Source of the DNA: Bacteroidota bacterium
Lineage (GTDB): Bacteria > Bacteroidota > Bacteroidia > 2-12-FULL-35-15
Assembly: GCA_025963725.1 (NCBI GenBank)
Contig: JAOQAE010000003.1
Location: forward strand, 124,001 to 188,000
Reading direction: 5' to 3'
Length of the DNA: 64,000 bases
Position 1 is the first letter of the stretch; every line of letters begins with the position of its first letter. A model generated the notes under the pieces. It had not been told where the DNA came from. It was given only the letters and a program-made list of their open reading frames with translations, and searched no databases. The position numbers were made by a program, and so were the translations under genes. Below, in pieces: positions 25,811 to 33,571 of the stretch.

Positions 25811-27973
25811 ATGAAACGAATCCTTACGCTGAGTGCATTGATTACACTGCTGTTCCAGGGACTTATCGCACAAACGAAAATCTCCGGGAGAATAACCGAT
25901 CAGAAGAAACAACCGGTACCGGGAGTGAACATTTTGATAAAGGACAGCTATGACGGATCCACAACAGACGCGAACGGGAATTATTCATTCACGGCCAGCG
26001 ATACCGGTGAAGTAACATTGGTTGCGACCATGATCGGCTTTGAGCCGATAGAGAAAAAAGTGCATCTGAAAGGCGGCGAGTTCAGCTACAGCCCGGTGAT
26101 GAAAGAATCGCTCAACGAATTAAAGGTGGTGACCATCTCCGCAGGAACCATTGAAGCCAGCGATGAAAAAAGAACCACCGTATTGAAGCCTCTCGACATT
26201 GTAACCACTGCCAGCGCGCAGGGCGACATTGTAGGCGCATTGAAGACATTACCCGGAGCACAGCAGGTGGGCGAATCGGAAGGCCTCTTCGTACGGGGAG
26301 GCACCGGCACCGAAACAAAAACCATGATCGACGGAATGGTGGTGAATAATCCATTCTTCAGCTCCGTACCCGACATCGCCACACGCGGCCGCTTCTCCCC
26401 TTTTCTTTTTAAAGGCACGATCTTCAGCACGGGCGGTTATTCCGCGCAATACGGACAAGGCATCTCCTCCGTGCTTGCATTGGAAACGCAGGACCTTGCC
26501 GACAGGACCTCCTCCACGCTCGCCATTTCTTCGGTTGGCGTAGGCGGCGGATACAACAAGCTCTGGAAGGAAAAGAACATGAGCGCGGGCTTTGATGTAA
26601 ATTACACCAACCTGCTCCCCTATTTTCAGCTGGTGAAGCAAACACCGGAATACACCCGCGCCCCGCAGTTTTCCGGAGGCTCAATGAACTTCCGTAAGAA
26701 AACCTCCCCTACCGGGATCATCAAGTTTTACGGCTATTTTAACTATGGCGATATGGGAATTAAAACACTCAGCATCGACAGCACCAACGGCTTTAAGAAC
26801 CTGTTCGACCTGAACAACAATAATATTTATACGAACCTCACCTACAAGGAGCGTCTCGGCGAAAAGTTCGTGATCAACATTGGCGCATCCTACAGCACCA
26901 ACATTGATAAAATAAAAACATGGACAGATACCATCCGGTCACAAAGCGACCTTACACAGGGCCGCGTGGTGCTGAGCCGCGGCATCGGAAGGCTTTCCAT
27001 TATCCGCGTTGGCGCAGAATACCAGTATGCATTCGACGGGTTTAAGATCAGCAGCGGAAATGCCTATTATCATTTCCAAAAAACGGTGAACGTGTTTGAT
27101 AACTACACTGCCGGATTCACTGAGGCCGATATTTACATCACGCCAAGGCTGGTGTGGCGTGCCGGAGTACGCGCAGAGAACTCAACGCTGATCAAGAAGC
27201 TGGTGGTTTCCCCGAGGACATCTATGGCTTATAAGATCGGGGAGTTCAGCCAGCTATCCGTTGCTTACGGACAGTTTTACCAGAAGCCCGACCGCGATTA
27301 TTTATTCTACCCGAAGGTTCCGGGATACAGCAAAGCAAGCCATTACATTTTCAACATCCAGCGCGTGGATGATTACCATACGCTGCGTGGGGAGGTCTAT
27401 TATAAAAAATACGACAACCTCACAAGCACGCTTACCGATACTTCCAACAGCGGAAGAGGATATGCGCAGGGACTCGATATTTTCTGGAGGGATAAAAAAA
27501 CTTTTAAAGGCGTTGATTACTGGATTTCCTATACCTATCTCGATACAAAGCGCAAATGGCTGAACTATCCGAAGGAAGTAACTCCTCCGTTTGCAGCAAC
27601 ACATACTGCAACACTGGTGTTCAAGAAGTTTTTCACCAAGCTGAACTTAAGCACAGGATTAACCTACAGCTACGCAACAGGCAGGCCTTATTACAATCCT
27701 AACAACACGGATTTTATGAGCGACCGCACCATCGACTTTCACACAGTGGGTGTGAATGCCGCTTACCTGCGCCAGATCGGCAGATGCTTTGCGGTGCTTG
27801 CCGTATCAGTTGGCAACGTGATCGGAAATGAGCAGGTGTACAGCTACCGCTATTCGTATGACGGAATGCGCAGGAGCGCTGTAGGCCCGCCTGCCAAACG
27901 CTTCTTCTTCGTTGGCTTGTTCCTCTCGTTCGGACAGGACAGGTCGAAGGAAGTGATCGATAATAATAATTAG
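25811..27973 (+). CDS. TonB-dependent outer membrane receptor (carboxypeptidase-regulatory N-terminus)
   Basis: This 720-residue protein has a signal peptide ending in LIAQ (residue ~21). An N-terminal CarboxypepD-regulatory-like domain covers about 24-105 (ISGRITDQKKQPVPGVNILI, TTDANGNYSF). A plug domain follows at about 120-230 (GALKTLPGAQQVGESEGLFV, MIDGMVVNNPFF), then a beta-barrel ending in FFFVGLFLSFGQDR. By family knowledge it imports a substrate across the outer membrane using TonB energy. No SusD partner follows, so a polysaccharide-utilisation role is not supported. The substrate is unknown. It has its own consensus promoter with an embedded palindrome. Confidence 0.92.
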   Translation: MKRILTLSALITLLFQGLIAQTKISGRITDQKKQPVPGVNILIKDSYDGSTTDANGNYSFTASDTGEVTLVATMIGFEPIEKKVHLKGGEFSYSPVMKESLNELKVVTISAGTIEASDEKRTTVLKPLDIVTTASAQGDIVGALKTLPGAQQVGESEGLFVRGGTGTETKTMIDGMVVNNPFFSSVPDIATRGRFSPFLFKGTIFSTGGYSAQYGQGISSVLALETQDLADRTSSTLAISSVGVGGGYNKLWKEKNMSAGFDVNYTNLLPYFQLVKQTPEYTRAPQFSGGSMNFRKKTSPTGIIKFYGYFNYGDMGIKTLSIDSTNGFKNLFDLNNNNIYTNLTYKERLGEKFVINIGASYSTNIDKIKTWTDTIRSQSDLTQGRVVLSRGIGRLSIIRVGAEYQYAFDGFKISSGNAYYHFQKTVNVFDNYTAGFTEADIYITPRLVWRAGVRAENSTLIKKLVVSPRTSMAYKIGEFSQLSVAYGQFYQKPDRDYLFYPKVPGYSKASHYIFNIQRVDDYHTLRGEVYYKKYDNLTSTLTDTSNSGRGYAQGLDIFWRDKKTFKGVDYWISYTYLDTKRKWLNYPKEVTPPFAATHTATLVFKKFFTKLNLSTGLTYSYATGRPYYNPNNTDFMSDRTIDFHTVGVNAAYLRQIGRCFAVLAVSVGNVIGNEQVYSYRYSYDGMRRSAVGPPAKRFFFVGLFLSFGQDRSKEVIDNNN

Positions 27974-28048
27974 TACGGATCGCGGTACGGATCGCGAATC
28001 TCTACGAATGTTGCGAATCTGTGTGTGTTAAAAAAAACCCAAATGTCC

Positions 28049-28082
28049 TGCTCCCCTCCTCTTAGGAGGGGTCGGGGGCGGT
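28049..28082. repeat. solo end of the CACCCC/TAACCCC element
   Basis: TGCTCCCCTCCTCTTAGGAG and the following GGGTCGGGGGCGGT match the right end of the tandem element at 15372-15693. Only this end is present. It lies between the TonB receptor and the next gene, which starts at 28123. Confidence 0.6.
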
Positions 28083-28122
28083 AATATTTAATTTTATAAT
28101 CTACAATCTAAACCAATAAACC

Positions 28123-28764
28123 ATGAAAAAAACAATCTTCATCGCGCTTCTCTCCCTTGCAGGATTCAGCGCTTCAGCACAAAATAAAAAATACATCGCA
28201 GCAATGGAAAAGAACGTTGCAGAGCTTGACACTACAAGGGACGGCTCGAAGCTTCAAAACCTCGCCAACAACTTTGAGCGGATTGCAGGCGCCGAGAAAT
28301 CGGAATGGCTGCCGAGCTATTATGCAGCGTATTGCTATGTGAACATGACCTACACCACCAAAGGCGACATGATCGACACGTATTGCGACAAAGCAGAAAC
28401 ATTCATCAAAAGGGCAGATTCCATCTCTCCGAACAACTCAGAGATCTACACGCTGAAAGCACAGATCGCTTCGGCACGCATCAGCGTAAATCCTATGTCG
28501 CGCGGACAAAAATACGGCATGGAATCGGCCGAGCTGCGTGAAAAGGCGAAATCGCTCGACAAGACAAACCCACGCCCGTACTACCTGGAAGGCACCGCTT
28601 ATTTTTATACTCCCCCGATGTTCGGCGGCGGAAAGGACAAAGCAAAACCATCTTTCGAGAAAGCGCTGGCGATGTTTGAAACCTTCAAGCCTGCAAGCAG
28701 CATCGCACCAAACTGGGGCAAGCGCTCTACCATGTATTTCTTAAATGAATGCGATAAAAAATAG
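28123..28764 (+). CDS. secreted helical (TPR-like) protein of unknown function
   Basis: This 213-residue protein has a signal peptide (MKKTIFIALLSLAGFSASAQ). The mature part looks helical with TPR-like spacing: WLPSYYAAYCYVNMTY, AETFIKRADSISPNNSEIYT, and DKTNPRPYYLEGTAYFYTP. The last third has a Gly/Lys motif, MFGGGKDKAKPSFEKALAMF. Small exported proteins of this form are frequent in Bacteroidota, but I recognise no assigned role. It is followed at 11 bp by a membrane protein and then by regulator genes, so it is probably part of that unit. Two TAAACC repeats lie just before its start (28109-28122). Confidence 0.8.
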   Translation: MKKTIFIALLSLAGFSASAQNKKYIAAMEKNVAELDTTRDGSKLQNLANNFERIAGAEKSEWLPSYYAAYCYVNMTYTTKGDMIDTYCDKAETFIKRADSISPNNSEIYTLKAQIASARISVNPMSRGQKYGMESAELREKAKSLDKTNPRPYYLEGTAYFYTPPMFGGGKDKAKPSFEKALAMFETFKPASSIAPNWGKRSTMYFLNECDKK

Positions 28765-28775
28765 TAACAGGAAAC

Positions 28776-29351
28776 ATGGAAACCGAAGAAAAACAATTAA
28801 CGCAGGAAGAAAGCCTGAGGATCATTCACGAGATGATCAGCGCAGCAAAGAATGATGTTAAAGCGGATGCCTTTATATTTTTGCTCTGGGGCTGGCTGGT
28901 GTTCATTGCCAGCATCGCACAGTTCGTTCTCGCGAACATGGAGGTCAAATGGAATTCCGCTCCATGGCTGCTGATGCCGCTTGGCGGTGTGGTCACCGTG
29001 ATCTATTCCATCCGGAAAGGAAAAAAGGACAAGACAAAAACCAACGTCACCGAATCGCTGAAGTATACCTGGATCGCATTCACCGCGGCCATGCTCATCA
29101 TCATGTTCTTTAACTCCATGGAATACCTGCAGATCCTTCCGTGCATCATGGTATTGTATGGCATGGGCCTGTTCCTTTCCGGAGGGGCATTGCGCTTTAA
29201 GCCACTGATCTACGGCGGCATTTTCTGCTGGATCTGCGCCATTGCAGGATTTGAAGTGCAGAACATGTACCTGCTGCTGATCCTTGCTGTTGCGGTGCTT
29301 GGCGGGTATATCATTCCAGGGTATTTGCTGAAGATGAATAACAGGAAGTAA
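28776..29351 (+). CDS. six-helix integral membrane protein of unknown function
   Basis: This 191-residue protein has a soluble N-terminal ~28 residues (EEKQLTQEESLRIIHEMISA) and six hydrophobic segments: FIFLLWGWLVFIASIAQFVL, WLLMPLGGVVTVIY, WIAFTAAMLIIMFF, LPCIMVLYGMGLFLSGG, LIYGGIFCWICAIAGF and LLLILAVAVLGGYIIPGYLL. A similar gene is often found beside a winged-helix regulator in Bacteroidota, which fits the next gene here. No catalytic motif is seen. It could act as a membrane partner or target of the regulator, but that is only inferred from position. Confidence 0.78.
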   Translation: METEEKQLTQEESLRIIHEMISAAKNDVKADAFIFLLWGWLVFIASIAQFVLANMEVKWNSAPWLLMPLGGVVTVIYSIRKGKKDKTKTNVTESLKYTWIAFTAAMLIIMFFNSMEYLQILPCIMVLYGMGLFLSGGALRFKPLIYGGIFCWICAIAGFEVQNMYLLLILAVAVLGGYIIPGYLLKMNNRK

Positions 29352-29380
29352 GATAAAACATCAATAAGGAGTTTTCACTC

Positions 29381-29668
29381 ATGTTCAAGGACCTCGATCC
29401 GATATTACATTCACAATTGCGCCTGTCGGTAATGAGCCTGCTGATCAGCGTAAAGGAGGCGGACTTTTCCTTTTTAAAGGAGAAGACGGGCGCCACCGCG
29501 GGAAACCTGAGCGTACAGATCTCCAAATTAGCGGAGGCCGATTACATTACCGTTAAAAAGGAGTTCAGGGATAACTACCCGCTTACCAGCTGCATCATTA
29601 CAAAAAAAGGTATCAAAGCTTTCGAAGATTATGTTGCGGCATTACAGGCCTACATTAAAAAGAATTAG
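29381..29668 (+). CDS. winged-helix DNA-binding transcriptional regulator (HTH_34 type)
   Basis: This 95-residue protein closely follows the winged-helix HTH_34 (PF13601) pattern: LDPILHSQLRLSVMSLL, then ADFSFLKEKTGATAGNLSVQ and ISKLAEADYITVKKEF, with a wing and the C-terminal helix KKGIKAFEDYVAALQAYI. It is related to the MarR/ArsR/PadR group and has no obvious ligand or metal site. It sits 29 bp after the membrane-protein gene. In this setting it is the likely regulator of the cluster; the palindrome in the TonB receptor promoter is a plausible target. Confidence 0.88.
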   Translation: MFKDLDPILHSQLRLSVMSLLISVKEADFSFLKEKTGATAGNLSVQISKLAEADYITVKKEFRDNYPLTSCIITKKGIKAFEDYVAALQAYIKKN

Positions 29669-29729
29669 AGAATTGATGAAGGAGAAATTGGAGAAGGTGA
29701 CGAAATTTAATATTAACCTCAAAACTAAA

Positions 29730-30014
29730 ATGGAAAACAGGGACGAACAATTATGGCGCATTGCGAAAAAGCGTGCGAACTTTAAAAAGCAGCTGGCATC
29801 CTACCTTATCATCAACGGGTTCCTGTGGGCGCTCTGGTTCTTTACTACGGGTGAGCATGATTCCGATAGCCACGAAGTGCCATGGCCAATCTGGAGCACG
29901 CTGGGCTGGGGGATCGGGCTCGCATTCAGCTATTACAATGCATACATGGATAACCGCGAGAGCGATACCATGCGCGAATACCAAAAGCTGAAAGACAAGG
30001 AAGAAGGAAGATAA
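29730..30014 (+). CDS. 2TM domain protein
   Basis: This 94-residue protein (from MENRDEQLWRIAKKRANFK) has two close membrane helices (YLIINGFLWALWFFT and WPIWSTLGWGIGLAFSYYNA) separated by a short polar loop. A basic N-terminus and a charged tail (YQKLKDKEEGR) flank them. This is the 2TM (PF13239) layout, often found next to winged-helix or LytTR regulators in Bacteroidota. The frame is open further upstream and overlaps the regulator gene, but the conserved family start is at the ATG 29730. The role is unknown, possibly membrane tethering or sensing. Confidence 0.85.
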   Translation: MENRDEQLWRIAKKRANFKKQLASYLIINGFLWALWFFTTGEHDSDSHEVPWPIWSTLGWGIGLAFSYYNAYMDNRESDTMREYQKLKDKEEGR

Positions 30015-30042
30015 CCTTGCTCTTATTAATGGGTAGCGGCTT

Positions 30043-32433
30043 CTATACTTTCAGTGACAGCTGCAGTGCAAATGTACGTGGCGATTCGATCTTCAGTGGG
30101 CGCAGCGAATAGCTGAGGTTCATTACATTGTTCACCACGAACGCCACCCTGAAGCTCTTGCTTACATCCACGGCGATCCTTGCGTCGAACACATGCGTAT
30201 CTGCATGATGCCTGTTCCTGTATTTTTCGATCCCGCTGTGCAGCACAGGCTCGAGGCGGTAGAACGTTAGATCGATATTCTGCATAAAGGTGTAATACCG
30301 CCAGCTTCCGCCGATCGAGATCCTTTTGTAGCTTACCTGCAGATCGGCCTTCGCAATGTGCCTGAACCGGTATTTTAATACATTGTTGGTGGTGTCGGTG
30401 CTGGTGAACGTGTAGGTCATCTGTTGCGGTGTGCTGTCGATCGCGAACACCTGGTGCGGATACACAGCCTGCGGAAGCACATACGTATAGCCTCCAAGAA
30501 TGCTTACCGTAAGGTCCTTCGTAATTTTACCCTCTGCCGCCAGCGATCCTTCGATCCCTCTCACACGCGTATCGCCGGTATTTACGAACTTGAACCCCGC
30601 TGAGAGGCTGTCGTCACCGAACTGATCTTTGTTCTTGTCCCAGAACCCATAAATAAATTCGATCGTATTCCCGTATTCCTGCCAGAAGGCGGCTACATCA
30701 ATAAAGCCCACGAAGTTATTTATTTTAAAGCCCTGCTTAACGCCCACTTCCGTATTCCAGCTGGTTTCAGGCTTCAGCTGCGGGTTTGCGAACACATCCA
30801 GCCCGCCCGTGCGGGTGCGGATGAACTTTTCGGTGATGGTGGGGAAGCGGTATCCCTGCCCGTAGGAATAACGCAGGTAAGTTGCCTGCGCGATCTTTAA
30901 ATTCAACCCCGAGCGGAAGATCGGCTTTGCAACGTATTCCTCATCATTCATTTTAAAGTACTCGCCCCTGAATCCCAGCGAAGCATTCAGCACCCTGAAC
31001 AACTTTTTATCGAGCTGCGTATAGGCCGCATAATTCTGCAGGCGGTTATCGGGTGATACGCCATTGTTGTAAAGATCGGCATGCGAAAAGGTCTGGTTCA
31101 TTACAATGCCGCCTGTTACATTGAGGCCTTCCACATAATTTAATTTTTTGCTGAACTGGTATTCGCTGAAAAGAATACTGGTTTCGTTCGATTGGTTATT
31201 TCCATTGATATTGTTTGCGTACAAGTAACGCGCACGCAGGCTGTGCTTCAGTCCGCCCTTCGCAAAATAATTAATGAAGGGGTCGACGTACAGGATGGTT
31301 TGATCCTGCAGCGTCATTGTTTTCGGGAATGCGCGGTAAATGCCGGAAGTATCGTTGTCCCACACGAGCGAGAAATTGTTGGTCGACTTCATGAAATTCC
31401 CGTTGATCCCGTAATTCAGTGCAGGAATTTTTTTAGGCCGGTACCGCAGGTTAAAATTAACGCGTCCTGTTTTCTCGCCCACCTGCGCCTCGCTGATCGT
31501 GTCGTTCCCCGATCCGAAGGCCGGGTGAATGGATGGCGGCCCGATGTACCCGTGATCATAAATTCCCATTCCGCCAACAACAACATCGAACTGCCCGAAT
31601 TTTTGCGAATGCAGGAAGCTGAGATTTGAAAAATTAGCTGTTCCCTTCCACCACTTCGCGCTGTCGACGGAAGGCGCATCGTACACGCCGGAAGAAACAT
31701 TTACCTTCGTAAGCGGCTTGTCGCGCGGATATGCCGTGCGGATGTTAATGCTGCCGCTCAGGGCGGATGAGCCGTACGTGACTGATGAAGCGCCTTTGAT
31801 GATCTCCACCTGCTCCACATTTTCAACGGGAATAAAATTCCATTCGGGCCGGCCGGCATCACCTGCCAGCACCGGTAATCCATCGAGCAGGATCGCAACG
31901 CGGCTGCCTACCCCAAAGCTGAAACCGCTGCCGCCCCTGATCTGCGGCTCGCCATCAAGGATGTTCAGGCCGGGAGCCTGGTCCAGCGCCGATTTAATAT
32001 TCGCTGAATTTTTATTCTCGATCAGCGCCGGCTTGATCACTTCCATTGAAACGGTGATCTCCTCGAGCCGCTGCTCATACTTACCTGCTGAAATAACGGT
32101 GGTTTGCAGCTGTATGGAATTTGATCTTAGCATTACATTGTATTCCGACACTTTGGAAGAATCGATGTAGACGGTAAATGTATCGGGCTTCATGCCGATG
32201 AATGAGCAGATCATGCGGTGCTTCCCGAGGCTCATCCGCAGCTCATACATGCCGTTCACATCGCTGGCCACGCCGCGCGTCATATCATCGGCATCATAAA
32301 TGGCGGCACCGGTGATCGCTTCCTTTGTGGCCGCTTCCATCACCGTGCCTTTCAGGATGCCGTACGACTGTGCCTGTGCGGGTAATGAAAGGAAGGGAAG
32401 AACGATAAGCAGAAGAAAGAAACTGTTTTTCAT
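30043..32433 (-). CDS. TonB-dependent outer membrane receptor
   Basis: This 796-residue protein has a signal peptide (MKNSFFLLLIVLPFLSLPAQAQ). A carboxypeptidase-regulatory-like N-terminal domain follows (GILKGTVMEAATKEAITGA, DVNGMYELRMS). The plug domain has QIRGGSGFSFGVGSRVAIL, LLDGLPVLAGDAGRPEW and EQVEIIKGASSVTYGSSALS, and the 22-strand-type barrel ends in RTFALQLSLKV. The plug resembles cobalamin/siderophore-type receptors more than SusC, but the substrate is not identifiable. The frame extends 20 codons upstream to 32493, but that part is encoded by a palindromic repeat, so the ATG at 32433 is used. It ends convergently with the 2TM gene, 28 bp apart. Confidence 0.93.
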   Translation of the reverse strand: MKNSFFLLLIVLPFLSLPAQAQSYGILKGTVMEAATKEAITGAAIYDADDMTRGVASDVNGMYELRMSLGKHRMICSFIGMKPDTFTVYIDSSKVSEYNVMLRSNSIQLQTTVISAGKYEQRLEEITVSMEVIKPALIENKNSANIKSALDQAPGLNILDGEPQIRGGSGFSFGVGSRVAILLDGLPVLAGDAGRPEWNFIPVENVEQVEIIKGASSVTYGSSALSGSINIRTAYPRDKPLTKVNVSSGVYDAPSVDSAKWWKGTANFSNLSFLHSQKFGQFDVVVGGMGIYDHGYIGPPSIHPAFGSGNDTISEAQVGEKTGRVNFNLRYRPKKIPALNYGINGNFMKSTNNFSLVWDNDTSGIYRAFPKTMTLQDQTILYVDPFINYFAKGGLKHSLRARYLYANNINGNNQSNETSILFSEYQFSKKLNYVEGLNVTGGIVMNQTFSHADLYNNGVSPDNRLQNYAAYTQLDKKLFRVLNASLGFRGEYFKMNDEEYVAKPIFRSGLNLKIAQATYLRYSYGQGYRFPTITEKFIRTRTGGLDVFANPQLKPETSWNTEVGVKQGFKINNFVGFIDVAAFWQEYGNTIEFIYGFWDKNKDQFGDDSLSAGFKFVNTGDTRVRGIEGSLAAEGKITKDLTVSILGGYTYVLPQAVYPHQVFAIDSTPQQMTYTFTSTDTTNNVLKYRFRHIAKADLQVSYKRISIGGSWRYYTFMQNIDLTFYRLEPVLHSGIEKYRNRHHADTHVFDARIAVDVSKSFRVAFVVNNVMNLSYSLRPLKIESPRTFALQLSLKV

Positions 32434-32466
32434 AAGGTCTAAATAAAATGGCAATCTTATTCTTTC

Positions 32467-32498
32467 GGCAGATTGCTTCGCAGACGCTCGCAATGACG
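32467..32498. repeat. half copy of the GTCATTGCGA repeat
   Basis: CGGCAGATTGCTTCGCAGAC and GCTCGCAATGACG match the right half of the complete element at 59946-60024. It lies just upstream of the TonB receptor gene and creates a false N-terminal extension of its frame. Confidence 0.65.
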
Positions 32499-32533
32499 CT
32501 CCGCATTAAGCCCGATACAACAGCCTAAGAAAT

Positions 32534-32574
32534 TAAAAAGCTGTTCTTAAACATACGTTCATGAACAGCTTTTC
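32534..32574 (-). terminator. terminator of the T9SS cargo gene at 32591
   Basis: The minus strand reads AAAAGCTGTTC, a 16-base loop, then GAACAGCTTTTT, giving an 11 bp stem with a T-run. It starts 17 bp after the stop. Confidence 0.75.
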
Positions 32575-32590
32575 ACATTAAAAAATATTT

Positions 32591-33481
32591 TTATTTCTGT
32601 ACAATTACTTTCCCCGTCTTCATGAGCTTTTTCGACTCATCGGAAATGGCGTACATGTATAATCCCTGCGGAAGCGCTGCAATTTCAATAGTTGCAGAAG
32701 TATTTTCCACCTGCTGTTCGATCACAACACGGCCGGTAACATCATACATTTTTACAAGCAGCTTTTTAGCATCCGGGTTTTTCACCAGGATGAAATTTAC
32801 AGCCGGGTTAGGCCCGACCGACAATTCCGATTTGGAAGGCTCGTTAATAGCTGTCGGATTCGTTACGATCGAAATGTCATCCGCCCACAGGCTGCTGCCT
32901 ACGAAATGTGTAACGGCATCCTTGCTGGATGAAAGGATCCAGATCGATTTCACAACAGGGTTTGAATTACGGTACACCACAGCTTTCGAAAAGCGCGTGT
33001 ATGTTCCTACACTGGAAGAAGGCGTTACAAATCTTACATAGCCTACCGTGTCGGTATCTCCGCCTGCACCCAGCAGCTGCAGCTCCACAAATCCATTATC
33101 ACCGGAAACGGAAGTGTATTTGTAAAATCCTGCTATGCTGTCGGGACGGCCGGTATAAGCGATCCCGCCGCCGATGGTCTGCGTGGTTGTGTTTATGGTC
33201 CCTGTAGTTACGATCCCGTTAGCGGTTTGCCCGAAAACAGATTTGGTGATCAGCTTCACTGCCGCTGAGCCGCTGTGAATATCGGCAGCAGCGGTAGCCT
33301 TGAAACAGGTGAATACACCGAGCGAGCCGGTGGAAGGATTCAGGTTATCCCAGCTGTTGGGCGTATCATAGCTGGGAAAGGAATTGTGTGTCCATGTTTC
33401 AAAGCCCGCATTGGGAGTGGCCTGCGCAAATGCGGCTACGGAGATCGAGATCATTGAAATGACAGCGTAAATTTTTTTCAT
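32591..33481 (-). CDS. secreted T9SS type A protein
   Basis: This 296-residue protein has a signal peptide (MKKIYAVISMISISVAAFAQ). The mature start, ATPNAGFETWTHNSFPSYDT, is typical of a Bacteroidota exoprotein carbohydrate-binding-like (PCMD) fold: NxGFExW, PxxWxxL, then a jelly-roll region including WADDISIV. A type A sorting domain follows (LSVGPNPAVNFILVKN, LPQGLYMYAISDE). The frame is open 22 codons upstream, but the ATG at 33481 begins the signal peptide. No catalytic motif is recognised; binding of glycan is possible but unproven. Confidence 0.88.
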   Translation of the reverse strand: MKKIYAVISMISISVAAFAQATPNAGFETWTHNSFPSYDTPNSWDNLNPSTGSLGVFTCFKATAAADIHSGSAAVKLITKSVFGQTANGIVTTGTINTTTQTIGGGIAYTGRPDSIAGFYKYTSVSGDNGFVELQLLGAGGDTDTVGYVRFVTPSSSVGTYTRFSKAVVYRNSNPVVKSIWILSSSKDAVTHFVGSSLWADDISIVTNPTAINEPSKSELSVGPNPAVNFILVKNPDAKKLLVKMYDVTGRVVIEQQVENTSATIEIAALPQGLYMYAISDESKKLMKTGKVIVQK

Positions 33482-33544
33482 GTATAGGGTTTTATAAGCG
33501 GAATAACTTTTTTGGGGAAGCTCCGCTCTGTTAGTTCTGTATAA

Positions 33545-33552
33545 CAAATATA
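33545..33552 (-). promoter_or_regulatory. -7 element upstream of the 33481 cargo gene
   Basis: The minus strand reads TATATTTG, an exact TAnnTTTG match, 63 bp before the ATG. No clear -33 TTG is seen. Confidence 0.45.
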
Positions 33553-33571
33553 GAAAAAAATGAATAACGGG

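Noticed and set aside
25811-27973. SusC/SusD polysaccharide utilisation locus
   Set aside because: No SusD-like lipoprotein or glycoside hydrolase is near either TonB receptor gene.
32434-32493. N-terminal 20-codon extension of the TonB receptor
   Set aside because: It is encoded by a half copy of an intergenic repeat and precedes a standard signal peptide start.
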